Made by a program: the position numbers and the translations under genes
Notes under the pieces: generated by a model
Told to the model about the DNA's origin: nothing
Database searches by the model: none
Seen by the model: only the letters and a program-made list of their open reading frames with translations
Part shown: in pieces, positions 1 to 6,622 of the stretch
Layout: every line of letters starts with the position of its first letter
How positions within the stretch are numbered: position 1 is the stretch's first letter
Source of the DNA: Halomonas denitrificans
GTDB lineage: Bacteria; Pseudomonadota; Gammaproteobacteria; Pseudomonadales; Halomonadaceae
Assembly (NCBI RefSeq): GCF_003056305.1
Contig: NZ_PYVX01000003.1
Span: forward strand, 124,001-188,000
DNA: 64,000 bases
Direction of reading: 5' to 3'

Positions 1-1
1 G

Positions 2-382
2 ACACGGAACAACCTTGAGGGCGTAGAGGGCGCATTAACCAACATCCTCGAATCCATCGAGAACGGCTTAGACCCGAAGCAATACCCAGCCATCGGCGAG
101 CGTCTATCCGATCTTCAGAACCATCGTGACGAGCTCACAGAAACACTTTCCGAGCTTTGTCAGCGTCAGACAACTTTTAGTGGGGCCATGGCGACCCGTC
201 GCGCAGTTAGCCTCGGGAAAGCCATCAGGGATCATCCCGACGACAAGACGCTGGTCAACTCGCACATGCGGGAGTGCTTTTCCAAGGTGGTCGTGGACTT
301 CCTATCAGGAGACCTCGTGTTCAACTGGAAGCATGGCGGCGAGACTCGCTTGCTGTACAAAGTGCCCGCCTTCGAGAGCTAG
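2..382 (+). CDS. Large serine recombinase, C-terminal fragment (cut by window edge)
   Basis: An open frame runs from the first bases of the window to a stop at 380-382, giving 126 visible residues with no start codon. The segment begins with a charged, leucine-rich stretch of coiled-coil type (around residues 4-55) and ends with a short strand-rich tail reading VFNWKHGGETRLLY. Both are typical of the C-terminal domain of large serine integrases, which follows the catalytic, recombinase and zinc-ribbon domains. Those upstream domains should lie left of base 1. An internal ATG at 188 also opens this frame, but the homology-like region extends upstream of it, so 188 is not the true start. By position it is the probable integrase of the island in comM. 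Family assignment rests on recognition of the C-terminus only. Confidence 0.6.
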   Translation, partial: TRNNLEGVEGALTNILESIENGLDPKQYPAIGERLSDLQNHRDELTETLSELCQRQTTFSGAMATRRAVSLGKAIRDHPDDKTLVNSHMRECFSKVVVDFLSGDLVFNWKHGGETRLLYKVPAFES

Positions 383-639
383 CCGAGCCCCAATTCATAG
401 AATCTGAAGAATTGCCCAACCTCGCTGTGTGCGCTTCTCTCAGCCTCGGCAACCCTCATCAGCTAAGGTTTCCAGTTGATAACTTTGATCTCCTGAGAGA
501 CGCACACAGCCGCGCCTCGCCTGTCTTCATGCCCATCCTTTGGCCTGATCTGTGGTGATGCGCAAAAATAAGCCCCACCGCACAGATGGAGCTTATAAAT
601 TCAGGACATTAGATAGTAAACATTAACAGGTTATGGCTA

Positions 640-1221
640 TTAAGCGCTGGCGCTCTTGTTCCAATGACGCTTTATAGTGGCAATGCCCAGGCCAGACTGT
701 GCTGCCGCCTGTGACTGGCTCAGGCCCTGCGTCTTGAGCTGTTGCACCTTCTCGGTGGTATCGGTGGCGACTGGGCGCCCGAGCTTCTTGCCCTGGCTCT
801 TGGCTCGCTCAAGTCCTTCCTGTGTCCGCTCCCTGATCCTATTCCGCTCGAACTCGGCGAAGGCGGCGAACATCTGAAGTAGCAGCTTCCCCTCGCTACT
901 CGTCAGGTCATGCGCTGGCAGGTCCAGTGAAACCACCTTTACGCCAGCATCCGAGAGATTGGTGATGGTCTGCTGTACGTCGATGTTGTCACGGCCCAGG
1001 CGGTCCAGCTTCAAGACAACCAGGGTATCCCCAGGCTCTAGCTTGTGCTCGACCATGCTTCGGAAGGCCGGACGCTCCATCACTTGCACTGAGCCGCTGA
1101 TGGTCTCGCTGATCACTCGATGCGGCTCAACGTTGTATCCGGCTGCCTTGATGGCAGCGACCTGATTGTCGGTGGTCTGTTCGACTGTGCTGACTCGGCA
1201 ATAGGCGAAGGTGCGTCCCAT
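640..1221 (-). CDS. Small serine recombinase (resolvase/invertase family)
   Basis: This 193-residue protein has the resolvase/invertase architecture: an N-terminal catalytic domain (residues 1-140) and a C-terminal helix-turn-helix of the Hin type (about 155-190). The catalytic serine is S11 in the YCRVSTVEQ motif. The LDRLGR motif (residues 72-77) supplies the conserved active-site arginines. The length is usual for a resolvase. Family members resolve cointegrates or invert DNA by a covalent phosphoserine step at short crossover sites. A perfect palindrome at 1257-1276 and arms of the TATCAA type lie just upstream and could be its own site or operator. It may belong to a decayed transposon or plasmid within the island. 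It is too small to be the island integrase, for which the protein at the left edge is a better candidate. Confidence 0.9.
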   Translation of the reverse strand: MGRTFAYCRVSTVEQTTDNQVAAIKAAGYNVEPHRVISETISGSVQVMERPAFRSMVEHKLEPGDTLVVLKLDRLGRDNIDVQQTITNLSDAGVKVVSLDLPAHDLTSSEGKLLLQMFAAFAEFERNRIRERTQEGLERAKSQGKKLGRPVATDTTEKVQQLKTQGLSQSQAAAQSGLGIATIKRHWNKSASA

Positions 1222-1256
1222 GCTGTCCCCCTGGCTGTCCGGGCATCTAGTATCAA

Positions 1257-1276
1257 GTAACGTGGTATCACGTTAC
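1257..1276. promoter_or_regulatory. Perfect palindrome overlapping the resolvase promoter (candidate res site or operator)
   Basis: The sequence is GTAACGTG, a 4-base centre, then CACGTTAC, a perfect 8-base inverted repeat. On the minus strand it overlaps the -10 region of the likely resolvase promoter. TATCAA at 1251 and TTGATA near 1309-1314 form a wider inverted pair around it. Small serine recombinases commonly repress their own promoter from a res site in this position; that role is inferred here. Confidence 0.5.
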
Positions 1277-1298
1277 GAAAGGGATCATTATTCGTCAA
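1270..1298 (-). promoter_or_regulatory. Likely sigma-70 promoter of the resolvase gene
   Basis: On the minus strand TTGACG (plus-strand 1293-1298) matches five of six -35 consensus bases. It is followed after 17 bases by TAACGT (1270-1275), a weak -10 match. The distance to the start codon at 1221 leaves a leader of about 40 bases. Confidence 0.4.
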
Positions 1299-1715
1299 CC
1301 CTATTTTGTTGATACCAGTTCAGCGGGACTATGGTTGGTGTCACGAAACGGACAATTGATGATCCCAGCATAAAAGACCGGAGTCATGGCAGTAGGGCAA
1401 CCGGAGCAATGCGAATCAAGCCAACATGCTGGGGCATGGCACTGGCCATAATGGGGATGGTCATCAGGCGAGTCGCGCGCAATGTCTTACTGAGGGTGCC
1501 GATGGTCAGACTACTGGCATGGAATCAGTATGGCTCGACCCTGGATCGCTGGGCAGATTCCAAGCACGACCCGGTGCTATAGGCGTAGCCTCGCTCCGCT
1601 CGGTCCCTGGCGCTCAGCCATGAGCGGGGTAGGTGCCTTCGTCATTCATCCTCCCGGTGGGTGCTTCGAAGATCGACTTCCAGCCGCCATCATTCGCCCG
1701 CTCGGGGCGGGCACC

Positions 1716-1734
1716 GGGGAAGCTCTTCCCCTTT
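1716..1734 (+). terminator. Possible intrinsic terminator or hairpin
   Basis: GGGGAAG, a 2-base centre and CTTCCCC form a perfect inverted repeat, followed by TTT. The T tract is short and no gene clearly ends here, so a terminator role is only suggested. Confidence 0.3.
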
Positions 1735-1801
1735 ATACAATCAAATACTGGCTCAGATGTGCGCCACAAAATAACCGGGGGTGGCCGGAAGATCGTCGGT
1801 T

Positions 1802-1908
1802 GGAGTCCCGTTCCTTTGCCTCAGGGATGGACACACGGAGTTGAAGACGTGCCGGTAGTAGTTCCACCGGAGTCCCGTTCCTCCAGCTCAGCGATGGACA
1901 CACGGAGT
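1802..1908 (+). repeat. Pair of 40-base direct repeats
   Basis: Copy 1 spans 1802-1841 and copy 2 spans 1869-1908. Both begin GGAGTCCCGTTCCT and end GATGGACACACGGAGT. They differ at about five internal positions, and their starts are 67 bases apart. No coding frame explains the repeat. Confidence 0.8.
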
Positions 1909-2024
1909 CAGACGCGCACAGGTAGATCACATTCCAGCGTGTCTACCGTCCCCGCTACCGTGGCACGTCCTCAGTTTGAGGATGTACAACCACGCCATGT
2001 GAGCAAATCGGCAGAGCCAACGCC

Positions 2025-2317
2025 TTGGTGGTTCTTCAGATTTCGCGAGAGACCACTACCGAGCCGACCATGAGCAGCCGCGAGATCGCGGAGGTGGTCA
2101 AGAAGCGTCACGACAGCGTGAAGCACACCATCGAGTCACTCACGGAGCAGTCACGTCTCCACAATCTGTGGAAACGTCGTTCCTCGATTCCCGTGGCCGG
2201 AAGCAGTGGGCCACCGAATACCGAGTCAACCAGCGCGACAGCTATGTGAACATCGCCCAGCTTTCCTCAGTGTTCACCGCTCGACTGGTGGACCGTTGGT
2301 CTGGTCGGTGGGTGTGA
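2025..2317 (+). pseudogene. Rha-family phage regulatory protein, frameshifted
   Basis: The first frame encodes the N-terminal signature of the phage Rha/antirepressor family, TMSSREIAEVVKKRHDSV, followed by KHTIESL. At about 2145-2150 the similarity moves to another frame. That frame reads on with VETSFLDSRGRKQWATEYRV, then NQRDSYVNIAQL and FTARLVDRW, to a stop at 2315-2317. Family members normally continue in one frame through the YRV..RDSYV..AQLSP.FTARLVDRW block. One net frameshift therefore separates two halves of one gene. Rha proteins are phage-encoded regulators, so the gene marks phage ancestry for this part of the island. The second frame also ends soon after DRW, so the C-terminus may be shortened. 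A programmed frameshift cannot be excluded, but no slippery heptamer was seen. Confidence 0.7.
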
Positions 2318-2700
2318 TCATGGTCGATGCTTCCTCATTGGCCCCTCCCCCTCGTTAAGTCTCCCCTCATCGGTCATCGAACACTCCCTCGAACCGGCCC
2401 AACGATAGGCCAGCCGATGAGGAACGCGAGGAAGAATCCCGATAAGAGGTTCGAGTGGATGGTCTAGTAGCTGGTCAGCGGGAGAGGCTGACGGGGTGGT
2501 CTGAAGGTGTGGCCGTCGTTGATGGCGGACACGGGTATGGTCACTGACACAAACGCGGATGCTCTCTGTCGGCATCATCGGTGGTCCTTCGGTGAGTGGT
2601 GATCATCATCCAAGATCACCCATCCTCAAGAGCGTGAAGACTGAAAGCACCTGGGCAGGGGTGTTGTGTCAGGATCAAGGCATCGGGCTTACTGGCCCGT

Positions 2701-2724
2701 CTTGAAGTGGATCTTGAAGTGGAT
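2701..2724 (+). repeat. Perfect 12-base tandem duplication
   Basis: CTTGAAGTGGAT occurs twice in immediate succession at 2701-2712 and 2713-2724. Confidence 0.9.
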
Positions 2725-2810
2725 CGGTGGATACTGGGTTCGGTGGGGACATGGATTGACTACATCGCCCGAAGAAGCGCCCGGTGCTGGGCCGAGAGTG
2801 GATTTCTGGT

Positions 2811-2894
2811 TCTCCCTAATACTGCGTCGTTTAGAAGTCGCAAGGTCCATCTTCTGGAGCATCTTCGGTGTTCCCCAATACTGCATCGTTTAGA
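2811..2894 (+). repeat. Pair of imperfect 25-base direct repeats
   Basis: Copies at 2811-2835 and 2870-2894 share the core AATACTGC(G/A)TCGTTTAGA and match at 21 of 25 positions. The starts are 59 bases apart. They lie downstream of the minus-strand gene at 2920-3687. Function is unknown. Confidence 0.75.
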
Positions 2895-2919
2895 GCAGCT
2901 CTTCGGACTGTCGATTTCC

Positions 2920-3687
2920 TCAGGCAGCCCCCATGATCCAGGCGTCTAGCCTGTCCTGGCGAGTCACGTCTGCATCATCGGACGACCATCCTTGATCTGA
3001 CGCCTCCGCTGTCGTTGGTGTTGGCAGGGCCCGCTCCAAGAACGGTAGCGCAATCCCGCAAGCCTTCACATACTTCTGAGCTTGACGATGGCCCACATCG
3101 AGAAGTCCCTTGACGTTCCTCGTCGAGATGATCTCCAGCTCCTGAAGGATGACATACAGGCTGATCTTGTTGAGTGGCAGGTTGCGCTCTTTCTGGCTGT
3201 GGTGGTCCAGGTTCGCAATCCCCGTAATGACATCTGACGCAGGACATCCAATGTCGCCTATGGCTCGCTCTTTCATGGCATCCTGCAAAGTGTTCTCGAT
3301 ACGCTTTTCTCGATTGCTTCGCTTGGGGATGTCGCTGATGTTGCTCTTGTCGAGGCGTTCGCCCTCTTGAGAATCGACGTAACCGGCTCGAATCTTTGCA
3401 GACCGCCCCCTGCCAAGCCGCCACTTGAGGTTCGGCATCTCGTCAACCGGGTAAGTCTGGTCGATGGGGTCGACCATAGCCGGTGCTTCGCCCGACCCGA
3501 AAGCGGGGCCGAACGGCCACCGATCACGGGACAAGCTATCCACGTACCGAAGCTGTCTTTCGGTTTGCTCCTTTAGCGCCAGTCCTCGGGCATTCATTTC
3601 TTCCCGGCCTGAGCGACCATGCCTGACAACAGTCGTCACCTCGGAGCTGGTAATTGTGCTGATCGTTGGAGCAGATGCTTTATCCAT
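2920..3687 (-). CDS. Unrecognised protein with possible C-terminal helix-turn-helix
   Basis: This is a 255-residue protein of unknown function. The ATG at 3687 was chosen because AGGAAG lies 8 bases upstream on the minus strand; the frame is also open upstream to 3762, without such a site. The N-terminal third is polar and the middle is rich in Arg, Lys, Asp and Asn, as in a nucleic-acid-binding protein. Near the C-terminus the segment NVKGLLDVGHRQAQKYVKAC looks like a helix-turn-helix of the kind found in replication or partition proteins. No signal peptide or membrane segment is visible. It is divergent from the HTH-methyltransferase operon across about 690 bases of repeat-rich DNA. A plasmid- or phage-type replication or regulatory role is possible but unproven. 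Confidence 0.55.
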   Translation of the reverse strand: MDKASAPTISTITSSEVTTVVRHGRSGREEMNARGLALKEQTERQLRYVDSLSRDRWPFGPAFGSGEAPAMVDPIDQTYPVDEMPNLKWRLGRGRSAKIRAGYVDSQEGERLDKSNISDIPKRSNREKRIENTLQDAMKERAIGDIGCPASDVITGIANLDHHSQKERNLPLNKISLYVILQELEIISTRNVKGLLDVGHRQAQKYVKACGIALPFLERALPTPTTAEASDQGWSSDDADVTRQDRLDAWIMGAA

Positions 3688-3917
3688 GTTCGTGTCTTCC
3701 TCATGAGTGGAGCCACTCGACCAGCCGGGCCACACACCAGCCCATGGCCGCAGGACTTCCAACCGGGCACACGAAAAGCCCTGTCCTACGGTTGGCCGGT
3801 GAGTAGCTCCAGTGATGAGCGGTTGGATAGATGGTGTGTGTGGTGAAGGCGTCCTCGCTTGAACGCTGTGGTGAGCGGCAGTGCCGTCTGCCTGTAACTG
3901 AGAGGAGCAGCAGGTGG

Positions 3918-4097
3918 CGGCCTTCCCCAGTAGTGGGCCGTAACCGCGTTCTACTAGATCGGCGATGGCCTTCCCCGTAAGTGGGTGGCAATCACCCGCC
4001 CGGAGAGGGCCGGTTCCCCTAAGGTGGGCTCCATCCCCTCCGAAAGTGAGGGGTAATCACCAAAGGCGGCGCCTTCTCCCTAAGAGGGCCGTAATGG
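3918..4097. repeat. Array of about five imperfect hairpin repeats
   Basis: Units at about 3921-3945, 3969-3996, 4012-4038, 4036-4061 and 4072-4096 follow the pattern CCTTCCCC-(TAAG-like loop)-TGGG-CCGTAATCACC, with changes in each copy. The C-rich and G-rich arms can pair, so each unit can form a small stem-loop. On the minus strand each copy places a GGGGA or GGGA motif beside the stem. Spacing is irregular (roughly 24-48 bases), so this is not a CRISPR array. Function is unknown. Confidence 0.65.
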
Positions 4098-4235
4098 ATA
4101 CGGCGTTGCGTGGCGCTGTGAGAGGTTCTAGGGGGTAGGCAGCAGGAGCCTCAATTACGGCTCTGATCGTCGGTCACACCTCATTCCCTGGACCCATGGT
4201 GCTCGAATCAGGGCTGATGACCTTTTCCGCACACT

Positions 4236-4290
4236 CTATCCACACCCTTCCGAAGCCTCACTCACTGATACATGAAGAAGGTTATACACA
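4236..4290. other. DnaA-box-like 9-mers beside AT-rich DNA
   Basis: TTATACACA at 4282-4290 fits the relaxed DnaA-box consensus TTWTNCACA. CTATCCACA at 4236-4244 differs from TTATCCACA at one base. The next 60 bases are AT-rich. Two boxes are weak evidence for an origin, so this is recorded only as a candidate. Confidence 0.25.
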
Positions 4291-4345
4291 GAGATACCCA
4301 CACCCAGAAAACACACTAATAAATGTGCTAACCACATAAAAATAA

Positions 4346-4374
4346 TTGCTTCTTCAGAATAGCGTCGCTATGAT
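4346..4374 (+). promoter_or_regulatory. Promoter of the HTH-methyltransferase operon, predicted leaderless
   Basis: TTGCTT (4346-4351) and TATGAT (4369-4374) are separated by 17 bases. The -10 matches consensus at five of six bases. The ATG of the HTH gene begins at 4381, seven bases after the -10 box, so transcription should begin at or next to the start codon. No ribosome-binding site can fit in that gap. Confidence 0.6.
4359..4371. promoter_or_regulatory. Perfect 13-base palindrome over the -10 box (candidate operator)
   Basis: ATAGCG-T-CGCTAT is a perfect inverted repeat with a one-base centre. It overlaps the first bases of the -10 hexamer. It would suit repression by a dimeric HTH protein, most simply the one encoded immediately downstream. 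The role is inferred from position. Confidence 0.5.
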
Positions 4375-4380
4375 ACCCTC

Positions 4381-4695
4381 ATGACCTATCAAGAGTTCCA
4401 GCGGCAACTCGGCAAGGCTGGACTCACGGTGAAGGAGTTCAGTGAGCTGGTTGGTATGACGCCCAATGCGGTTACCAACTACGCCAGGAAGCCCTCAGTA
4501 CCCTCTCATCTCGCTGTCATAGCGAAGCTCATGGGGGAAATGGCGGAGCATCAGGTCGACTTTCGTCGAGCACTGGCTGACCTGGACATCAAACCCAAGC
4601 GGCCCAGAGGCGCCAAGATTCAAAGTCGCCCTTCTCAGGCGCCGCATGGAGGACAGAAGAACGTGAGTAGCACCAAGGGTGAAAGGCATGAGTAG
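4381..4695 (+). CDS. Small HTH (XRE-like) protein of the restriction-modification block
   Basis: This 104-residue protein has an N-terminal helix-turn-helix at about residues 14-36 (LTVKEFSELVGMTPNAVTNY) of the lambda-repressor/XRE type. A basic, Pro- and Lys-rich C-terminal tail follows. It lies directly after a promoter whose -10 box is seven bases from the ATG and is overlapped by a perfect palindrome. The gene end overlaps the methyltransferase start, so the two are translationally coupled. In many type II restriction-modification systems a small HTH controller regulates itself and the methylase or nuclease. That role is likely here but inferred. It is longer than typical C proteins (about 80 residues), so it may instead be a generic island regulator. 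Confidence 0.8.
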   Translation: MTYQEFQRQLGKAGLTVKEFSELVGMTPNAVTNYARKPSVPSHLAVIAKLMGEMAEHQVDFRRALADLDIKPKRPRGAKIQSRPSQAPHGGQKNVSSTKGERHE

Positions 4696-5860
4696 CATCG
4701 AACTTTTCGCGGGCGCTGGCGGGCTGGCCATGGGGATGGCCCGAGCTGGCTTCCAACACTCTGCCGTCGTGGAGTGGGACGATGATGCTTGTCAGACCAT
4801 CCGTGAGAACCGGACGCACTATGACTCCCATGGGGAGGATTTTGTGCTGTTCGAGGGTGATGCCAGGAAGTTCGATCTGACTCCCTATGCTGGGGATGTG
4901 GAGGTAATCTCAGGCGGCCCTCCTTGCCAACCCTTCTCCTTGGGCGGGAAGCACAGAGGGAACCTAGACGAACGAGACATGTTCCCCACCGCCGTTCAGG
5001 CCGTGAACAAGACGATGCCCCGCGCATTCATCTTCGAGAACGTGAAGGGCCTATTACGTCAGAGTTTCGCCAGCTACTTCGAATACACATACCTCCAGCT
5101 CAGCTATCCCGAGGTCGTAAAGCGCAAGAGCGAGACTTGGGAGAGCCACCTTGCCCGCCTGGAGGGTATCCACAGCTCGGGGAAACGGAAGCCCACCTAC
5201 AACGTTCTTTTCCGTCTCTTGAATGCTGCTGACTATGGCGTTCCTCAGAAGCGTGAACGTGTATTCCTTGTTGGCTTCCGTTCAGACCTCGGCATCGAGT
5301 GGTCATTCCCTGAGCCAACTCACTCAGGTGACGAGTTACTACGATCCAAGTGGGTTACTGGAGAGTATTGGGAACGGCATCGCATTGCCAAGAAGCACAG
5401 GCCCGCACCGCCAGAGAAGATGAAGAAGCGCATAAGCCGTCTTGCTAGCGATGACCTACAAGGTCTACGCCAAGAGCCGTGGATGACAGTTAGGGATGCC
5501 ATCAGCGATCTTCCTGATCCTGAGGAGCCGTCGCTGCTCACTCTCCCCAATCACGTCTTCACGCCTGGAGCACGGGTCTACAAGGGGCACACAGGGAGCC
5601 CCTACGACGAACCTTCGAAGACCCTCAAAGCCGGGGCTCATGGAGTGCCTGGAGGCGAGAACATGCTAGTACGCGACGATGGCTCAGTCCGCTACTTCAC
5701 AGTTCGAGAGGCTGCAAGGCTCCAAACCTTCCCCGATGACTACATCTTCCATGGGGCTTGGGGCGAGACGATGAGGCAGCTCGGCAACGCTGTGCCCGTT
5801 AGGCTCGCCGAGGTTGTCGCGCGGTCAGTCTCTGAGGCACTAAATGGGCTGTCGATGTAG
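4688..5860 (+). CDS. DNA (cytosine-5) methyltransferase of a type II system
   Basis: This 390-residue enzyme carries the ordered motifs of the C5-methyltransferase family. Motif I is FAGAGGL at residues 7-13. Motif IV is GGPPCQPFS with catalytic Cys80. Motif VI is ENVKG, motif VIII PQKRERVFLVG, motif IX REAARLQTFPDDY and motif X RQLGNAVPV near the C-terminus. The target-recognition region lies between VIII and IX. It transfers methyl from S-adenosylmethionine to cytosine C5 and should protect DNA from the nuclease encoded next to it. I chose ATG 4688 because AAGGGTG lies at good spacing; an in-frame GTG at 4679 would add three residues. The gene overlaps the HTH gene and converges on the nuclease gene with a 21-base overlap. 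Its target sequence cannot be read from the protein. Confidence 0.93.
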   Translation: MSSIELFAGAGGLAMGMARAGFQHSAVVEWDDDACQTIRENRTHYDSHGEDFVLFEGDARKFDLTPYAGDVEVISGGPPCQPFSLGGKHRGNLDERDMFPTAVQAVNKTMPRAFIFENVKGLLRQSFASYFEYTYLQLSYPEVVKRKSETWESHLARLEGIHSSGKRKPTYNVLFRLLNAADYGVPQKRERVFLVGFRSDLGIEWSFPEPTHSGDELLRSKWVTGEYWERHRIAKKHRPAPPEKMKKRISRLASDDLQGLRQEPWMTVRDAISDLPDPEEPSLLTLPNHVFTPGARVYKGHTGSPYDEPSKTLKAGAHGVPGGENMLVRDDGSVRYFTVREAARLQTFPDDYIFHGAWGETMRQLGNAVPVRLAEVVARSVSEALNGLSM

Positions 5861-6622
5861 AACGGTACCGTGTTTATAGGCATGATCTTCTGGGTAGAGG
5901 ATCAAGTGGCTTGGAAAGGCGGTGGCTTGCCAGCCAGGGAGAGCTTTAGTAATAAGGACAAGAAGCTCTTTAGAGGTCATCCCTTTCTTCGGCACAGTTA
6001 CTGTCTTTCCTCGATAATCTGAATGCCCCCTTTTATAGTGTCCTTCATGGTAGTATCGAAGGAGATAAGGCAGCTTTGATGAGTCTTTCAGCGCCACTAA
6101 AAGCTCTGTAACGTCCCATTCTCCATCTTCAATCCAATCGCACTGCCAATCCAGGCGTATCGGATAACGCATATCAAAACCCTCTGGATCTACATCAGTA
6201 AGGTCTCGATTCCTCCCAGGATCATTATTCCCAAAGCCTATTCCGTTCCACTCGCTCTGAAGACGACTTTTATAGTGGTCAATCAATGATTTTTCTGGAG
6301 CAAGAGCCGCCCAGTTTTCGTGAATTGAGAGGCACTTAAACCCCATTTCATCTACAGTTATATTGTTTCTTCCCGATATCTTGTGGTGATGCATTCTCAG
6401 CCTTCTTGGGAGATTGTCGGCCTTCCCTACATAAACAGAAGCACCATTCAGGAAGAGCTGATACACACCACGAAGCTCAGGAAGATCATCAATAGCACCT
6501 CTACTAAGTTGTCCTATTTCAAGTGAGTCCAGGGCCCCGGAAAGCTGGGAAGCCAGTGCTGAAACAATATCAATTTCGAAATGACTGTAGTGGGGAATAG
6601 TTTGCATCCCATCATGTTTCAT
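5840..6622 (-). CDS. GIY-YIG type II restriction endonuclease, Eco29kI-like
   Basis: This 260-residue protein has the GIY-YIG nuclease core. GVY (52-54) and YVG (64-66) are ten residues apart, K67 follows, R73-R76 and H78-H80 form the helix with the catalytic Arg and His, E110 is the metal-binding Glu, and N126 lies in NGIGFGNNDPGRN. This order of Tyr, Tyr, Arg, His, Glu and Asn is that of the Eco29kI/HpyI-type nucleases. A C-terminal extension after residue 140 is longer than in Eco29kI. The start codon overlaps the stop of vsr in an ATGA arrangement, so the two are co-translated. The DNA is clearly AT-rich beside the chromosome, as expected for acquired DNA. Eco29kI cuts CCGCGG; whether this enzyme does is unknown. 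Confidence 0.88.
   Translation of the reverse strand: MKHDGMQTIPHYSHFEIDIVSALASQLSGALDSLEIGQLSRGAIDDLPELRGVYQLFLNGASVYVGKADNLPRRLRMHHHKISGRNNITVDEMGFKCLSIHENWAALAPEKSLIDHYKSRLQSEWNGIGFGNNDPGRNRDLTDVDPEGFDMRYPIRLDWQCDWIEDGEWDVTELLVALKDSSKLPYLLRYYHEGHYKRGHSDYRGKTVTVPKKGMTSKELLVLITKALPGWQATAFPSHLILYPEDHAYKHGTVLHRQPI

Larger units (their letters stand above)
1299..2024. other. Island stretch of about 725 bases without a convincing gene
   Basis: Several short open frames cross this region, but none has a good ribosome site, a recognisable domain or consistent codon use. It contains a hairpin with perfect GGGGAAG/CTTCCCC arms at 1716-1731 followed by TTT, and a 40-base direct repeat pair at 1802-1841 and 1869-1908. 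It is probably decayed mobile DNA. Confidence 0.5.
2318..2919. other. Island stretch of about 600 bases without a supported gene
   Basis: No frame here has convincing coding character on either strand. It contains a perfect 12-base tandem duplication (2701-2724) and a pair of 25-base direct repeats (2811-2835 and 2870-2894). It separates the broken Rha-like gene from the minus-strand unknown gene that ends at 2920. Confidence 0.5.
3688..4345. other. Repeat-rich intergenic region of about 660 bases in the island
   Basis: No credible gene is seen. The left half carries an array of about five short imperfect hairpins (3918-4097). The right half becomes AT-rich and holds DnaA-box-like 9-mers at 4236-4244 and 4282-4290. 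It ends in the promoter of the HTH gene. It could be a former replication or control region. Confidence 0.5.

Noticed and set aside
1331-1582. 83-residue open frame in the island
   Set aside because: No ribosome site, no recognisable domain and no supporting neighbour. Probably non-coding.
2318-2578. 86-residue minus-strand frame
   Set aside because: Low-quality composition and no domain or ribosome site. The region looks like decayed DNA.
3918-4097. CRISPR array
   Set aside because: Units are imperfect hairpins with irregular spacing, there are no equal-length spacers and no cas genes are near.
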